64,000 nucleotides of DNA from contig NZ_CP026652.1 of assembly GCF_002946835.1 (NCBI RefSeq), forward strand, positions 7,502,001 through 7,566,000, written 5' to 3'. Below are positions 34,814 to 42,715 of this stretch, piece after piece. Below the pieces are notes generated by a model. The model was not told the origin of the DNA and ran no database searches. It saw only the letters and a list, made by a program, of their open reading frames with translations. How positions within the stretch are numbered: position 1 is the first letter of the stretch; each line of letters starts with the position of its first letter. The translations under genes were made by a program, and so were the position numbers. The stretch is from Streptomyces dengpaensis. Its GTDB lineage: Bacteria; Actinomycetota; Actinomycetes; Streptomycetales; Streptomycetaceae.

Positions 34814-36170
34814 TGACCAGGGTGCCCTCCTCGATCTGGTAGTCGAGGGGGAGGCCGAGGCCGCGCATGGCGGCGACCATGCCGGTGTTGGAGGACTGCG
34901 TGACGGCGTACACGCTCTCGCAGCCGGCCTCGACGGCCATCGTCACGAGGCGGCCGAGCAGTTCGCTGCCGATCCCGCGGCGCTGCCAGTCGTCCTCGAC
35001 GAGAAGCGCGATCTCCGTCTCGTCGCCGTCCCAGAGGAGGTGACCGAGCCCGACGATGCGCCCGGATGCCGTCTGCACGGCGAGGGTGCGACCGAAGCGG
35101 GGGCTGAGCAGGTGGTTGAGGTAGCGGTCCACGTCGCCCACCGGGCCGTGGTAGCGCATGCTCAGCGTGCGGGTCGAGCAGCGCTCGTGCATGGCCTTGG
35201 CGGCCTCGACGTCGGAGATGTCGGCACGCCGCACGGTGATGGGATTGCCCTCGGGAAGGGTCAGCATGTCCTGGCTGCCCGGAATCCGCGGACCGAGCCG
35301 CGCGTCCAGCTCCACCAGGGCCCGCGCCCGCGCGAACTCGGTCGGCGTGAACGGCAGATACGGCCGCTCCACCGTGATCACCCCACCCTCCGGCGCCCGC
35401 AGCCGCATCACCGTGTCCTCGAGCGCCCCCTCCACGGGAGTCGCCTCCTCGGCCCGGCCGGAACCGGGGGACTTGGCGGGCAGCGAGCGGATGGTGCAGC
35501 GGCCGAGCAACTGCCTCAGCGCGAGTGGCAGTTCGGCGGCGTCCAGGGCGGTACGGGTGGCCAGGCCCAGCACGCGCGTCGGCGCGTCCACCAGGTCGTG
35601 GGCGTCGGCCCGCTCGATCCAGGTCCTGGCGCCGCCCGCCTGAGAGACGGCGCGGGTGATCTCGGACGCGGCCAGCTCCGTGGGGGCGCGCAGCAGGAAC
35701 TCGTCCACCGTGCCCTGGGCGAGCGGGTGCGTCTGCAGGCTCAGGATGTCGACCTGCCGCCGCGCCAGCGCCGTGCACAGCGCGGCCAGCGAACCCGGCC
35801 TGTCCTTGACCGTGGTCCGCATCCGCCAGAGCGCGGTCTCCCCGGCGTCGGCCTCCGGCGTCGCGGCCGGTTCCCCGGCCGGACCGGCCCGTCGCTCGTC
35901 GGCGAAGGGCGGGGCGCCGGTATCGCTTGTCGGCGGCGCGTGACCGTGGTGTCGTGCCCACCATGTGTGGAAGCCGGCCGTGGCGATCAGGATCACCGCC
36001 GAGATCACCAGCAGGGCGGGCCCGTCCGGTCCGTGCCCGATCAGGTTGGCGACGGCGTCCGCGACCGCGACGGCTGTGAACAGTGCCGCGAGTTCGACGA
36101 CGTCCCGCCGCCAGTGGTGGACGGGGCGGCCGTGCCGCTTACGTGAAACATCAGACAAGTCTCGACTCAT
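34728..36170 (-). CDS. Membrane-anchored ACT-GNAT fusion (amino-acid-controlled acetyltransferase-like)
   Basis: 480 residues in three blocks. Residues about 24-68 hold two hydrophobic segments (VVELAALFTAVAVADAVANL; ALLVISAVILIATAGF). Residues about 115-175 form an ACT domain, WRMRTTVKDRPGSLAALCTALARR. A GNAT domain occupies about 315-440, with the acetyl-CoA loop LLVEDDWQRRGIGSELLGRLV. ACT-GNAT proteins of actinobacteria are described as protein lysine acetyltransferases switched by amino acids; here two membrane helices are added in front. The ATG at 36170 is followed by a basic stretch. The long A/T-richer region upstream (36171-36290) likely holds the promoter. Confidence 0.85.
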   Translation of the reverse strand: MSRDLSDVSRKRHGRPVHHWRRDVVELAALFTAVAVADAVANLIGHGPDGPALLVISAVILIATAGFHTWWARHHGHAPPTSDTGAPPFADERRAGPAGEPAATPEADAGETALWRMRTTVKDRPGSLAALCTALARRQVDILSLQTHPLAQGTVDEFLLRAPTELAASEITRAVSQAGGARTWIERADAHDLVDAPTRVLGLATRTALDAAELPLALRQLLGRCTIRSLPAKSPGSGRAEEATPVEGALEDTVMRLRAPEGGVITVERPYLPFTPTEFARARALVELDARLGPRIPGSQDMLTLPEGNPITVRRADISDVEAAKAMHERCSTRTLSMRYHGPVGDVDRYLNHLLSPRFGRTLAVQTASGRIVGLGHLLWDGDETEIALLVEDDWQRRGIGSELLGRLVTMAVEAGCESVYAVTQSSNTGMVAAMRGLGLPLDYQIEEGTLVITARLDATPVTSRLPYGEGPRAQRAVRE

Positions 36171-36348
36171 GCAACCACTGTGGAGGAAGGGTGTTGCGTG
36201 ATCACGAACGTTTTGTGACTGATCGGTTAAGTATCCTTCTGCCCGTTTTGTAATTCTTTTTACGGTCCTTTTGCATAGGCCGGACGGGTTCGTGAAGCCT
36301 CCTGGTCAGGGCGGTGCGTGTCCCGCGCGCGCCGGCGGAGCCGCGCCG

Positions 36349-36396
36349 CCCGGCAGTATGGGGGAGCGGCAGCCCGGCAGTATGGGGGAGCGGCAG
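36349..36396. repeat. 24-bp perfect tandem repeat, two copies
   Basis: Units at 36349-36372 and 36373-36396 are identical, containing CGGCAGTATGGGGGAGC; a third partial copy begins with CCCG. Confidence 0.85.
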
Positions 36397-36436
36397 CCCG
36401 CGACAAACACCTGAGGCAACGTCAAAAAGCAGAAGA

Positions 36437-36473
36437 GGGCCGCGCACTGGGGGATGACTCCGGTGCGCGGCCC
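36437..36473. terminator. Strong hairpin in the gene-poor stretch
   Basis: A perfect 11-bp stem, GGGCCGCGCAC (36437-36447) with GTGCGCGGCCC (36463-36473). Such hairpins normally end a transcript, but no gene with clear coding character precedes it on either strand. Confidence 0.65.
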
Positions 36474-37096
36474 AACGGTTTGAGGGTACGTGAATCGGCG
36501 GGCGACCCTCGTCGCCGGGTCTCGCTCTACTGCCCAACACGCTCCGGCTGCCGTGGTTGGTCAGGGTCTCCCCCCGTCAGGGTGAACGGGGCCGGTTCCC
36601 GGGATTTCGCTCCGCTGCAGACCCAGTCGAAGACGTCCGCCACGCGGTATCACGGTGCCGCCGTGGCTATCGGCAGGCGTGGCCTGGGCTGCCAGGCACG
36701 GCGTCGGCCAGGTGTGACCGCCCCCGACCGGAGGATCGGGACGCGGAGAGCTACCGGCCAGACCGTGCCCGTGCCCAGGCCACACGGGACCGCGAGCCCA
36801 CCCAGGACAGCGAGCACGCCAAACGGAGGCGGCAGGACTCGACTGTGCCGAGGTGACCAGCTCAGCTGTTCCCCGGCCCTCAAGACCGTGCGGAGGGCCA
36901 CCGGATCACCGATCCGGTTCACGGTGAAGTGGCCAACACGGGCCAACATCGCTAGGAACGGTTGATGCCCCAGCCCTGCCCGGCCAGGTCGCGCGACCAC
37001 AGGAAGCGCACTCCGCCGCGGCGCCGCAGATGAACAACTGTCCCCAACGGCAAGGGAATTGGTGTGCGACTCCGGCTGGGCGGCCCGGCGGGCGGC

Positions 37097-37408
37097 TCAG
37101 CCGCGAACGGCGTCCCCCATCAGCCGTACGCCCTCGTGGATCCGCGCGGGCGACAGGTGCGCGTACCCCAGCACCAGCCGTACGCCGTCCTCGGCCGCGC
37201 CACCGCCCTCCTCAACCGCCTCCCGGTAGTGCGCCAGCGCACGCACCGCCACCCGGGCCGCGGCGGCTCGCTCCAGGAACCGGTCCCGAGGACCGTACCG
37301 GCCGGGCAGCGCGGCGATGACATGCAGACCCGCCGCGATTCCGGACACCTCTGTGCCGGGAAAGTGCTCCTCCAGGGCGGACACGAGGGCGTCGCGCCGC
37401 TCCCTCAC
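37097..37408 (-). pseudogene. MocR/PdxR-type regulator, C-terminal remnant
   Basis: About 103 residues equal to the end of an aminotransferase-fused GntR (MocR) regulator: RERRDALVSALEEHFPG, then VSGIAAGLHVIAALP, and RLVLGYAHLSPARIHEGV near the stop. The whole DNA-binding domain and most of the PLP domain are missing. The remnant begins abruptly at about 37408, at the junction with the EamA remnant on the other strand. Confidence 0.75.
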
Positions 37409-37409
37409 G

Positions 37410-37620
37410 GTCGTCGGCTTCGTGTGCTGGTACATGGGCATGCAGCGCATCGGCGCCGAGCGCGCCACGCTCTTCTCCGGCCTCATCCCCGTAGCCGCCG
37501 CCTGCACCGCGCCACTCGTCGGCACGGGTGCGTACGGCGCCGCGCAGGCCGTGGGGAGCGCCCTGGTCGGCGCGGGAGTCGCCCTCGGGTCCGGTGCGTT
37601 GGGTCTCGTACGGCGCCGCT
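37410..37620 (+). pseudogene. EamA/DMT transporter, C-terminal remnant
   Basis: About 70 residues equal to the last two or three helices of an EamA transporter: VVGFVCWYMGMQRIGAERA, TLFSGLIPVAAACTAPLVG and VGSALVGAGVALGSGALGLV. Everything before is missing and no start exists. Its natural stop is also lost: the frame runs on to 37904 across the convergent hydrolase gene. Confidence 0.72.
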
Positions 37621-38450
37621 CAGCGGCTGCCGTCGAGGATGACGCGGGCCACGAGCGCCGGATCGTCGTTCATCGGGACGTGCCCGCAGCCGGGCAGCCG
37701 CACCAGCCTCGCCCGGGGAATGATGTGCTTGGCGCGGATCCCCTGGCGGCGCACCAGCAGCCGGTCGCGGGTACCCCAGGCCACCGTGACGGGAAGTCCG
37801 GGGACGTCGTCCGTGAACTGGACGGCGGTGCCCGCCCGGAGGGTCTCGGTGAATCCCTCGGCGTTGGCCAGCGCGAGGGTCTCGGTGACGACGGCCTCGG
37901 GTGAACGGCGGCCCGGACGGGCGTAGATGGTGCTCGTCAGCACCGTCCGCCCGGCCGCCGTGCGCGAGAGCCGCTCGACCACCGGGAGCGGCAGGCGCCG
38001 CGCCGCCTGCCGCATGGCGATCAGCACCCCGAAGGCGTACCGCCGTTCGACCGGTGACCAGAAACCGGCGGGCGACAGCGCCGTGACGGACCGTACGAGC
38101 TTCTCGCGACCGAGCTCCAGGGCCAGCAGCCCGCCCAGGGAGTTGCCCGCCACGTGCGGCCGCTCGATCTCCAGCGCCTCGCACAGCGCGCCGAGCGCGG
38201 GCACCACCGTCGGCAGATCGGGCGTGAGCCCTTCGGGCAGCGCCGGTGACTCGCCGAACCCGGGGAGGTCGACGGCTATGACGTCGCGCTCGGCCGCCAG
38301 GATGTGGATGACCGGGTCCCAGGCCTGCCGGTGGTGGCCGATGCCGTGCAGCAGGAGCAGCGGTTCACCGGTGCCCACGCGCGCGTAGGACAGGGTCACG
38401 GTCCTCGGGCCACGCGGAGAGGGGAGGCTGAAGGAGACCGTGGCGGACAT
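37620..38450 (-). CDS. Alpha/beta hydrolase
   Basis: 276 residues of the alpha/beta-hydrolase fold. The oxyanion loop is LLLHGIGHHRQAWDP, the nucleophile elbow is VAGNSLGGLLALEL, Asp is in VAWGTRDRLLVRR and His in LPGCGHVPMNDDP, a complete triad. The ATG at 38450 with GAGGAG upstream is chosen; the longer frame is not coding. It is divergent from the sigma-factor gene. The substrate is unknown. Confidence 0.88.
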   Translation of the reverse strand: MSATVSFSLPSPRGPRTVTLSYARVGTGEPLLLLHGIGHHRQAWDPVIHILAAERDVIAVDLPGFGESPALPEGLTPDLPTVVPALGALCEALEIERPHVAGNSLGGLLALELGREKLVRSVTALSPAGFWSPVERRYAFGVLIAMRQAARRLPLPVVERLSRTAAGRTVLTSTIYARPGRRSPEAVVTETLALANAEGFTETLRAGTAVQFTDDVPGLPVTVAWGTRDRLLVRRQGIRAKHIIPRARLVRLPGCGHVPMNDDPALVARVILDGSR

Positions 38451-38713
38451 GGGCTGCTCCTCGTCTGGGACATGCCGGCAGACAGTATCCGGACATGCTG
38501 GCGGACAGTTTTGTAGACAGCTTGTCAGCAACCGCTACCGACGGGTAGCCCCCGGTCGCCGCGAACCACGGCCACACGACGAGCTCAAGCCCGCGTCCCT
38601 GCCGTGCCTGCGTCCCTCAACGAGCCCTGCGCACTTCGACGTTGAACCCCTCATGACCGAGCTCACCAGCTCGCCGCCTGGACACGGCAAGACCTCTCGG
38701 GTGGGATGGAACG

Positions 38714-39597
38714 GTGGCAATCGACACCGCGACCGATGTCTTCGAAGAGCACCGTCCCGTCCTCATGGGCGTCGCCTACCGCATGCTCGGGCGGGTGGCC
38801 GACGCGGAGGACGTGGTCCAGGAAGCGTGGCTGCGCTGGTCCGGCGCCGACCGGACCGAGGTGCGCGAACCGCGCGGCTACCTGGTCCGCATCACCACCC
38901 GCCTCGCCATCGACAGGCTGCGCCAGGTGCAGTCGCGCAATGAGGCGTACGTGGGACCGTGGCTCCCGGAGCCGTACGTCACCGACTTCGGGGACACCAC
39001 TCCCGACACGGCGGAGCGGGCCGTGCTCGCCGACTCCGTCTCGTTCGCCGTCCTCGTGGTCCTGGAGTCCCTGTCGCCCCTGGAGCGGGCGGTGTTCGTC
39101 CTCCGAGAGGCGTTCGGCTACCCGTACGCGGAGATCGCCGCCGTCCTCGACCGCGGCGAGCCCGCGGTGCGCCAACTCGCCGGGCGGGCGCGCAAGCACG
39201 TCGACGAACGGCGGCCGCGCTACGAGGTGGACCCGGTCCAGCGCCGTGATCTGACCGAGCGGTTCCTCGCCGCGGCGGCGGACGGCGACCTGGAGGGGCT
39301 CATGGCCCTGCTCGCCCCGGACGTCCGCCTGGTGGGCGACAGCGGTGGACTGTCCCGGGCCCCCTGCGGGTCATCGAGTCCGCCGACAAGGTGGCGCGCT
39401 TCGTGCGCGGTACCGCGCAGAAGAGCGTCCCGGACGCGTCGTTCCGCTTCCTGGAGCTCAACGGCGGCCCCGCGCTCCTGTTCCTGTCCGGCGGCAAGCC
39501 CGACAGCGTGGTTCAACTGGGCGTCGTCGACGGCCGTATCCAGTGCGTCTACATCGTGCGCAACCCCGAGAAGCTGGTGTCCCTGGCCGCCGATTAG
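38714..39597 (+). pseudogene. ECF41-type (SigJ-like) sigma factor with a frameshift
   Basis: Residues 1-190 are an intact ECF sigma core: region 2 (HRPVLMGVAYRMLGRVADAEDVVQEAWLRW) and region 4 (LSPLERAVFVLREAFGYPYAEIAAVL). A SnoaL-like C-terminal domain follows, typical of ECF41 factors, whose extension carries a DGGG-type motif (here GDSGG) and NPDKL (here NPEKL). At a run of five C (39360-39364) the frame breaks. Upstream is read in the frame of 38714; the rest of the domain, with PLRVIESADKVARF up to NPEKLVSLAAD, is read in the -1 frame and ends at 39597. One extra C would restore about 294 residues. Without repair the factor would have an unrelated tail. A sequencing error is possible. 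Confidence 0.85.
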
Positions 39598-39651
39598 CAG
39601 CAGCGGCCCGCACGGTTCGATCCGCCGCACCGCTCCCGTACGACACCGAAA

Positions 39652-39672
39652 CCCCCGTCTTCTGGACGGGGG
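39652..39672 (+). terminator. Terminator after the sigma factor
   Basis: CCCCCGTC (39652-39659) pairs with GACGGGGG (39665-39672), flanked by GAAA and CTTTC that extend the stem. Confidence 0.8.
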
Positions 39673-39764
39673 CTTTCGGCGCTGTGTCACGGACATCGCC
39701 CAGCACGAACGCCGCGTGAACGCTCTGCGGCACCGTACCGGTGCAATCCGTAGGGGATCGAGGA

Positions 39765-39799
39765 TTGGTCTTGACCAAGGGTGGGGGCAGTCCTATGGT
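39765..39799 (+). promoter_or_regulatory. dre-like operator and HrdB-type promoter of the GntR gene
   Basis: TTGGTC-tt-GACCAA (39765-39778) is a perfect inverted repeat close to the DasR-responsive-element consensus. It overlaps TTGACC (39771-39776), a good -35, with TATGGT 17 bases later (39794) as -10. This predicts autoregulation and places the start codon downstream at 39876. Confidence 0.6.
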
Positions 39800-39875
39800 C
39801 ACAGAGATAGTGCAAGAACCTTTAATAAACAAGGCGCTAAAACGCCGCTCGGCCACGGCGATTGCGGAGGACAGG

Positions 39876-40637
39876 GTGGGGACCACGCAGCTGGAATCGG
39901 TGCCGGAACCTAAGTACTGGCACCTCAAGACCGTGCTCAGCGAGGCACTGGACTCCGAGTTCTCCGTGGGCGAGATCCTGCCCAACGAGCGCGATCTGGC
40001 GGCCCGGTTCGGCGTCGCCCGTGCCACGCTGCGCCAGGCTCTCGAGCAGCTCGAGCTGGAGGGGCGGCTGCAGCGGCGCCGCGGAGTGGGCACGACGGTC
40101 GCCCCGCCGCGTGTGGGCGTGGCGGTCGGGTCCGAGCAGGACGTGTGGCCGGGTGCGGCCGGCGACGCCTGGCAGCCCACGGACTGCACGGTGGCGGTCC
40201 CGCCCACCTCGGTGGCCGACATCCTGGGGACGGTGCACGGCGAGCAGGCGCACACCGTGCGCCGCTCCCGTGTGACGCACGGCCAGCCGGTTGCCGCCGA
40301 GCTGCTGTATATCCCCGCGTCCTCGGTGCCCGACCTGTCCGCGATCGACGCGCCCTCGGGTGCGGCACGCGCGCGTGCCGTGCTGCGCGAACTGCAGCGC
40401 CTGGAGCTGGAGGGCCAGCACCGCGCCGTGGAGCTCGGCTCGGCCCGCGCGGACGACGCCAAGGAACTCGACCGGCTTCCCGGAGCGCCCGTCCTCGTCG
40501 TCACCACCCGCTTCTTCGCCGAGGGACGCACCGCGGCGGTCTCCGTCGCCACGTACCGCGCCGACACCTGCCGGCTGACCTTCGGCGACTCCGGCGGCGT
40601 GGAGATCCACCACGATCCGGAGCGCCGCGCTTCCTGA
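39876..40637 (+). CDS. GntR-family regulator (DasR/HutC-type, UTRA domain)
   Basis: 253 residues, the length of DasR. The winged helix is KYWHLKTVLSEALDSEFSVGEILPNERDLAARFGVARATLRQALEQLELEGRL, followed by a UTRA ligand domain with a LLYIPASSVPDLSAID stretch and GAPVLVVTTRFFAEG. The start is the GTG at 39876 because GGAGG lies six bases before it; an ATG at 39795 falls inside the promoter -10. Such regulators sense phosphosugars such as GlcNAc-6-P; the ligand is not proven here. Confidence 0.87.
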   Translation: MGTTQLESVPEPKYWHLKTVLSEALDSEFSVGEILPNERDLAARFGVARATLRQALEQLELEGRLQRRRGVGTTVAPPRVGVAVGSEQDVWPGAAGDAWQPTDCTVAVPPTSVADILGTVHGEQAHTVRRSRVTHGQPVAAELLYIPASSVPDLSAIDAPSGAARARAVLRELQRLELEGQHRAVELGSARADDAKELDRLPGAPVLVVTTRFFAEGRTAAVSVATYRADTCRLTFGDSGGVEIHHDPERRAS

Positions 40638-40735
40638 ACCGTGCCAGGCCGCCTGCCGGACCGCCTGCTGAGCCGCGCCCGCCGAGCGGCACCCGCGCCC
40701 GTCGAGCGGCAACCTTCGCGACCGCCATACCCGCC

Positions 40736-40761
40736 GCGCCCCGGAGTGCTCCGGGGCGCGC
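40736..40761. terminator. Bidirectional terminator between GntR and ROK genes
   Basis: CGCGCCCCGGAG (40736-40747) is followed by TG and its exact reverse complement (40750-40761), a perfect 12-bp stem in the gap between convergent genes. Confidence 0.8.
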
Positions 40762-40783
40762 CGTCGTTGCGTGGCGTGCCGGG

Positions 40784-41941
40784 TCAGCGGCGCGCCGTCA
40801 CGGTCCCCTCCACCGCGAACAGCTGCTCCTCCACATGATCGAGAGCCAGCCGCAGCGCTCCCGTCGCCACCGCGGCCTCGCCCAGCATCGAGAGGGTCAC
40901 TTTCGGCGGCCGCAGACAGTAGCGCGCCAACTCGCGCCGCAGCGGCTCCAGTACACCGTCCAGGCCGGCCGCCCAGCCGCCGATCACGACCAGTTCGGGG
41001 TCGAGGGCGAGGACGAGCGCCGCGACGTCGTGCACGAGGCGCTGGATGAAGCGGTCGACCGCCGCACGGGCCCGCTGGTCGCCCCCCCTGGCGAGCGCGA
41101 AGACCTCGGCGACCGCCTGCTCGTCGAGCGGGTGCAACGGCTCGTCCGTGGTGGAGAGCAGCGCCTCCGGGGTGGCCTCGCGGCCCAGCAGATGCAGCGC
41201 GCCGATCTCCCCGGCCGCGCCCCCGTACCCCCGGTGCAGCCGCCCGCCGATCAGCGAACCGGCGCCCGGGCTCAGCCCCGCCAGCACGAACACCACGTCG
41301 TCGGACTCGGTGGCCGCGCCTTTCCAGTGCTCGGCGACCGCCGCCGCGTTGGCGTCGTTCTCGACCAGCACGGGGCACTTGAAGGAACGGCTCAGCCGCT
41401 CGCCCAGCCGCAGCCCCGTCCACTCGGGCAGCGCCGTGCCCAGGCGTACGGTGCCGTCCGCCTCCACTATCCCGGGGCTGCCCACGCCGACCGCCCGCAG
41501 GGAGCTGCGGGCTGTCCCCGCCCGGCGCAGCAGCTCGGCGACCGCCACACGCAGCCGTTCCAGCCGCTCGTCCGCCGACGCGGTCTCGTCCACGTCCTTG
41601 GCCATGGAACCCATCACGCGGCCGTCCAGATCGGCGAGCTGCGCGGCGACACGGTGCGGGCCGATCTCCAGGCCCAGCAGATGACCTGCCTCCGCCCGGA
41701 AACGGAACCGGCGCGCCGGACGCCCCTGGCGCCGGGCGGCACCCTCCTCGGCCGCCTGCTCGATGACGAGCCCGTTCTCGATCAGCCCCTCGACGACGCC
41801 CTCGACCGTGGGCCGGGACAGTCCCGTCACCCTGGTGATCTCGGTGAGGGTCGCGCAGTCCGTGGCACGCAGCGCGTGCAGCACCACCGCGGAATTGATC
41901 CTTCGCAGCAGAGAGGGGTCCCCGCCGGTCAACCGCCCCAA
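40784..41941 (-). CDS. ROK-family transcriptional regulator
   Basis: 385 residues. The N-terminal winged helix is TLTEITRVTGLSRPTVEGVVEGLIENGLV; the ROK domain follows with VGVGSPGIVEADGTVRLG, VLVENDANAAAVAEHWKGA and GGAAGEIGALHLLG. The ATP-loop DxGxT is replaced by EIGPH and the Cys-rich zinc motif (CxCGxxGCxE) is absent, so it is a repressor or activator and not a kinase. TTG at 41941 with GGGAGGG upstream is taken as start. Sugar ligand unknown. Confidence 0.85.
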   Translation of the reverse strand: MGRLTGGDPSLLRRINSAVVLHALRATDCATLTEITRVTGLSRPTVEGVVEGLIENGLVIEQAAEEGAARRQGRPARRFRFRAEAGHLLGLEIGPHRVAAQLADLDGRVMGSMAKDVDETASADERLERLRVAVAELLRRAGTARSSLRAVGVGSPGIVEADGTVRLGTALPEWTGLRLGERLSRSFKCPVLVENDANAAAVAEHWKGAATESDDVVFVLAGLSPGAGSLIGGRLHRGYGGAAGEIGALHLLGREATPEALLSTTDEPLHPLDEQAVAEVFALARGGDQRARAAVDRFIQRLVHDVAALVLALDPELVVIGGWAAGLDGVLEPLRRELARYCLRPPKVTLSMLGEAAVATGALRLALDHVEEQLFAVEGTVTARR

Positions 41942-42038
41942 CGTCCCTCCCAGCTCGTGCGCGTGTTGGCCGGATGCTACTCGGCGGGGCGGCCCCCGGC
42001 GATAGCCGGGGACCCCCTTTGTTACCGACGGGTCGGAA

Positions 42039-42701
42039 TCAACCGGGCTCCACGAACCCCGACTCGTATGCCGCGATGACCGCCTGCGTACGATCCCGGG
42101 CCCCCAGCTTCGCCAGGATGGCGCTGACGTGCGACTTCACCGTCTCCGTCCCGACGATCAGCCGCACGGCGATCTCCGCGTTCGACAGCCCCCGGGCCAT
42201 CAGCCGCAGCACCTCCGCCTCCCGCTCGGTCAGCGCGGCCCGCTCCATGGCCGCGCGCGCCGCCGGATTCCCGCCACCGTCCCCGTACTCGGCCGCCAAC
42301 TGCCGTACGGAGGCCGGAAACAGCAGCGACTCTCCCTCGGCGATCAGCCGCACCGCGTGCACGATCTCGGCGGGCCGCGCCCGCTTCAGCAGAAACCCGT
42401 CGGCGCCCGCGCGCAGCGCCTCGTAGACGTACTCGTCGTTCTCGAACGTCGTCACCACGAGGATCTTCGGCGGATCACTCACGGTGCGCAGCACCGCGCG
42501 CGTGGCCTCGATGCCGTCCAGGAGGGGCATGCGGACGTCCATGGCGACCACGTCGGGCCGCAACTGCCGCACCAGCGGGATCACCGCGGCACCGTCCGCC
42601 GCCTCCCCGACGACCTCGATGTCCGGCTGTGCCTCCAGGACGGCGCGCAGCCCCGCGCGGACGAGAGGTTCGTCGTCGACGAGGAGAACGGTGACCGGCA
42701 T
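42039..42701 (-). CDS. NarL/LuxR-type response regulator
   Basis: 220 residues. The receiver domain has DDE at the acid pocket (LVDDEPLVRAG), phosphoacceptor Asp55 in VVAMDVRMPLLDG, and Lys in LKRARPAEI. A LuxR-type HTH follows (LTEREAEVLRLMARGLSNAEIAVRLIVGTETVKSHV). It sits 14 bp downstream of the histidine kinase, so the two form one operon. Target is probably the divergent ABC transporter. Confidence 0.93.
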   Translation of the reverse strand: MPVTVLLVDDEPLVRAGLRAVLEAQPDIEVVGEAADGAAVIPLVRQLRPDVVAMDVRMPLLDGIEATRAVLRTVSDPPKILVVTTFENDEYVYEALRAGADGFLLKRARPAEIVHAVRLIAEGESLLFPASVRQLAAEYGDGGGNPAARAAMERAALTEREAEVLRLMARGLSNAEIAVRLIVGTETVKSHVSAILAKLGARDRTQAVIAAYESGFVEPG

Positions 42702-42715
42702 CCGGCCAGCCTAGA

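Larger units (their letters stand above)
36171..37096. other. Gene-poor 0.93-kb stretch
   Basis: Open frames here lack normal codon bias and resemble no family I recognise. The first 120 bases are A/T-rich (CGTTTTGTGACTGATCGG, TTTTGTAATTCTTTTTACGG) and look like promoter sequence for the ACT-GNAT gene. It also contains a 24-bp tandem repeat and a strong hairpin, listed separately. From about 36540 onward I see only unassigned sequence, perhaps decayed accessory DNA. Confidence 0.5.

Noticed and set aside
36318..36965. A 215-codon plus-strand frame in the gene-poor stretch
   Set aside because: It spans the 24-bp tandem repeat and the terminator hairpin, is Arg-rich throughout, and has no ribosome site.
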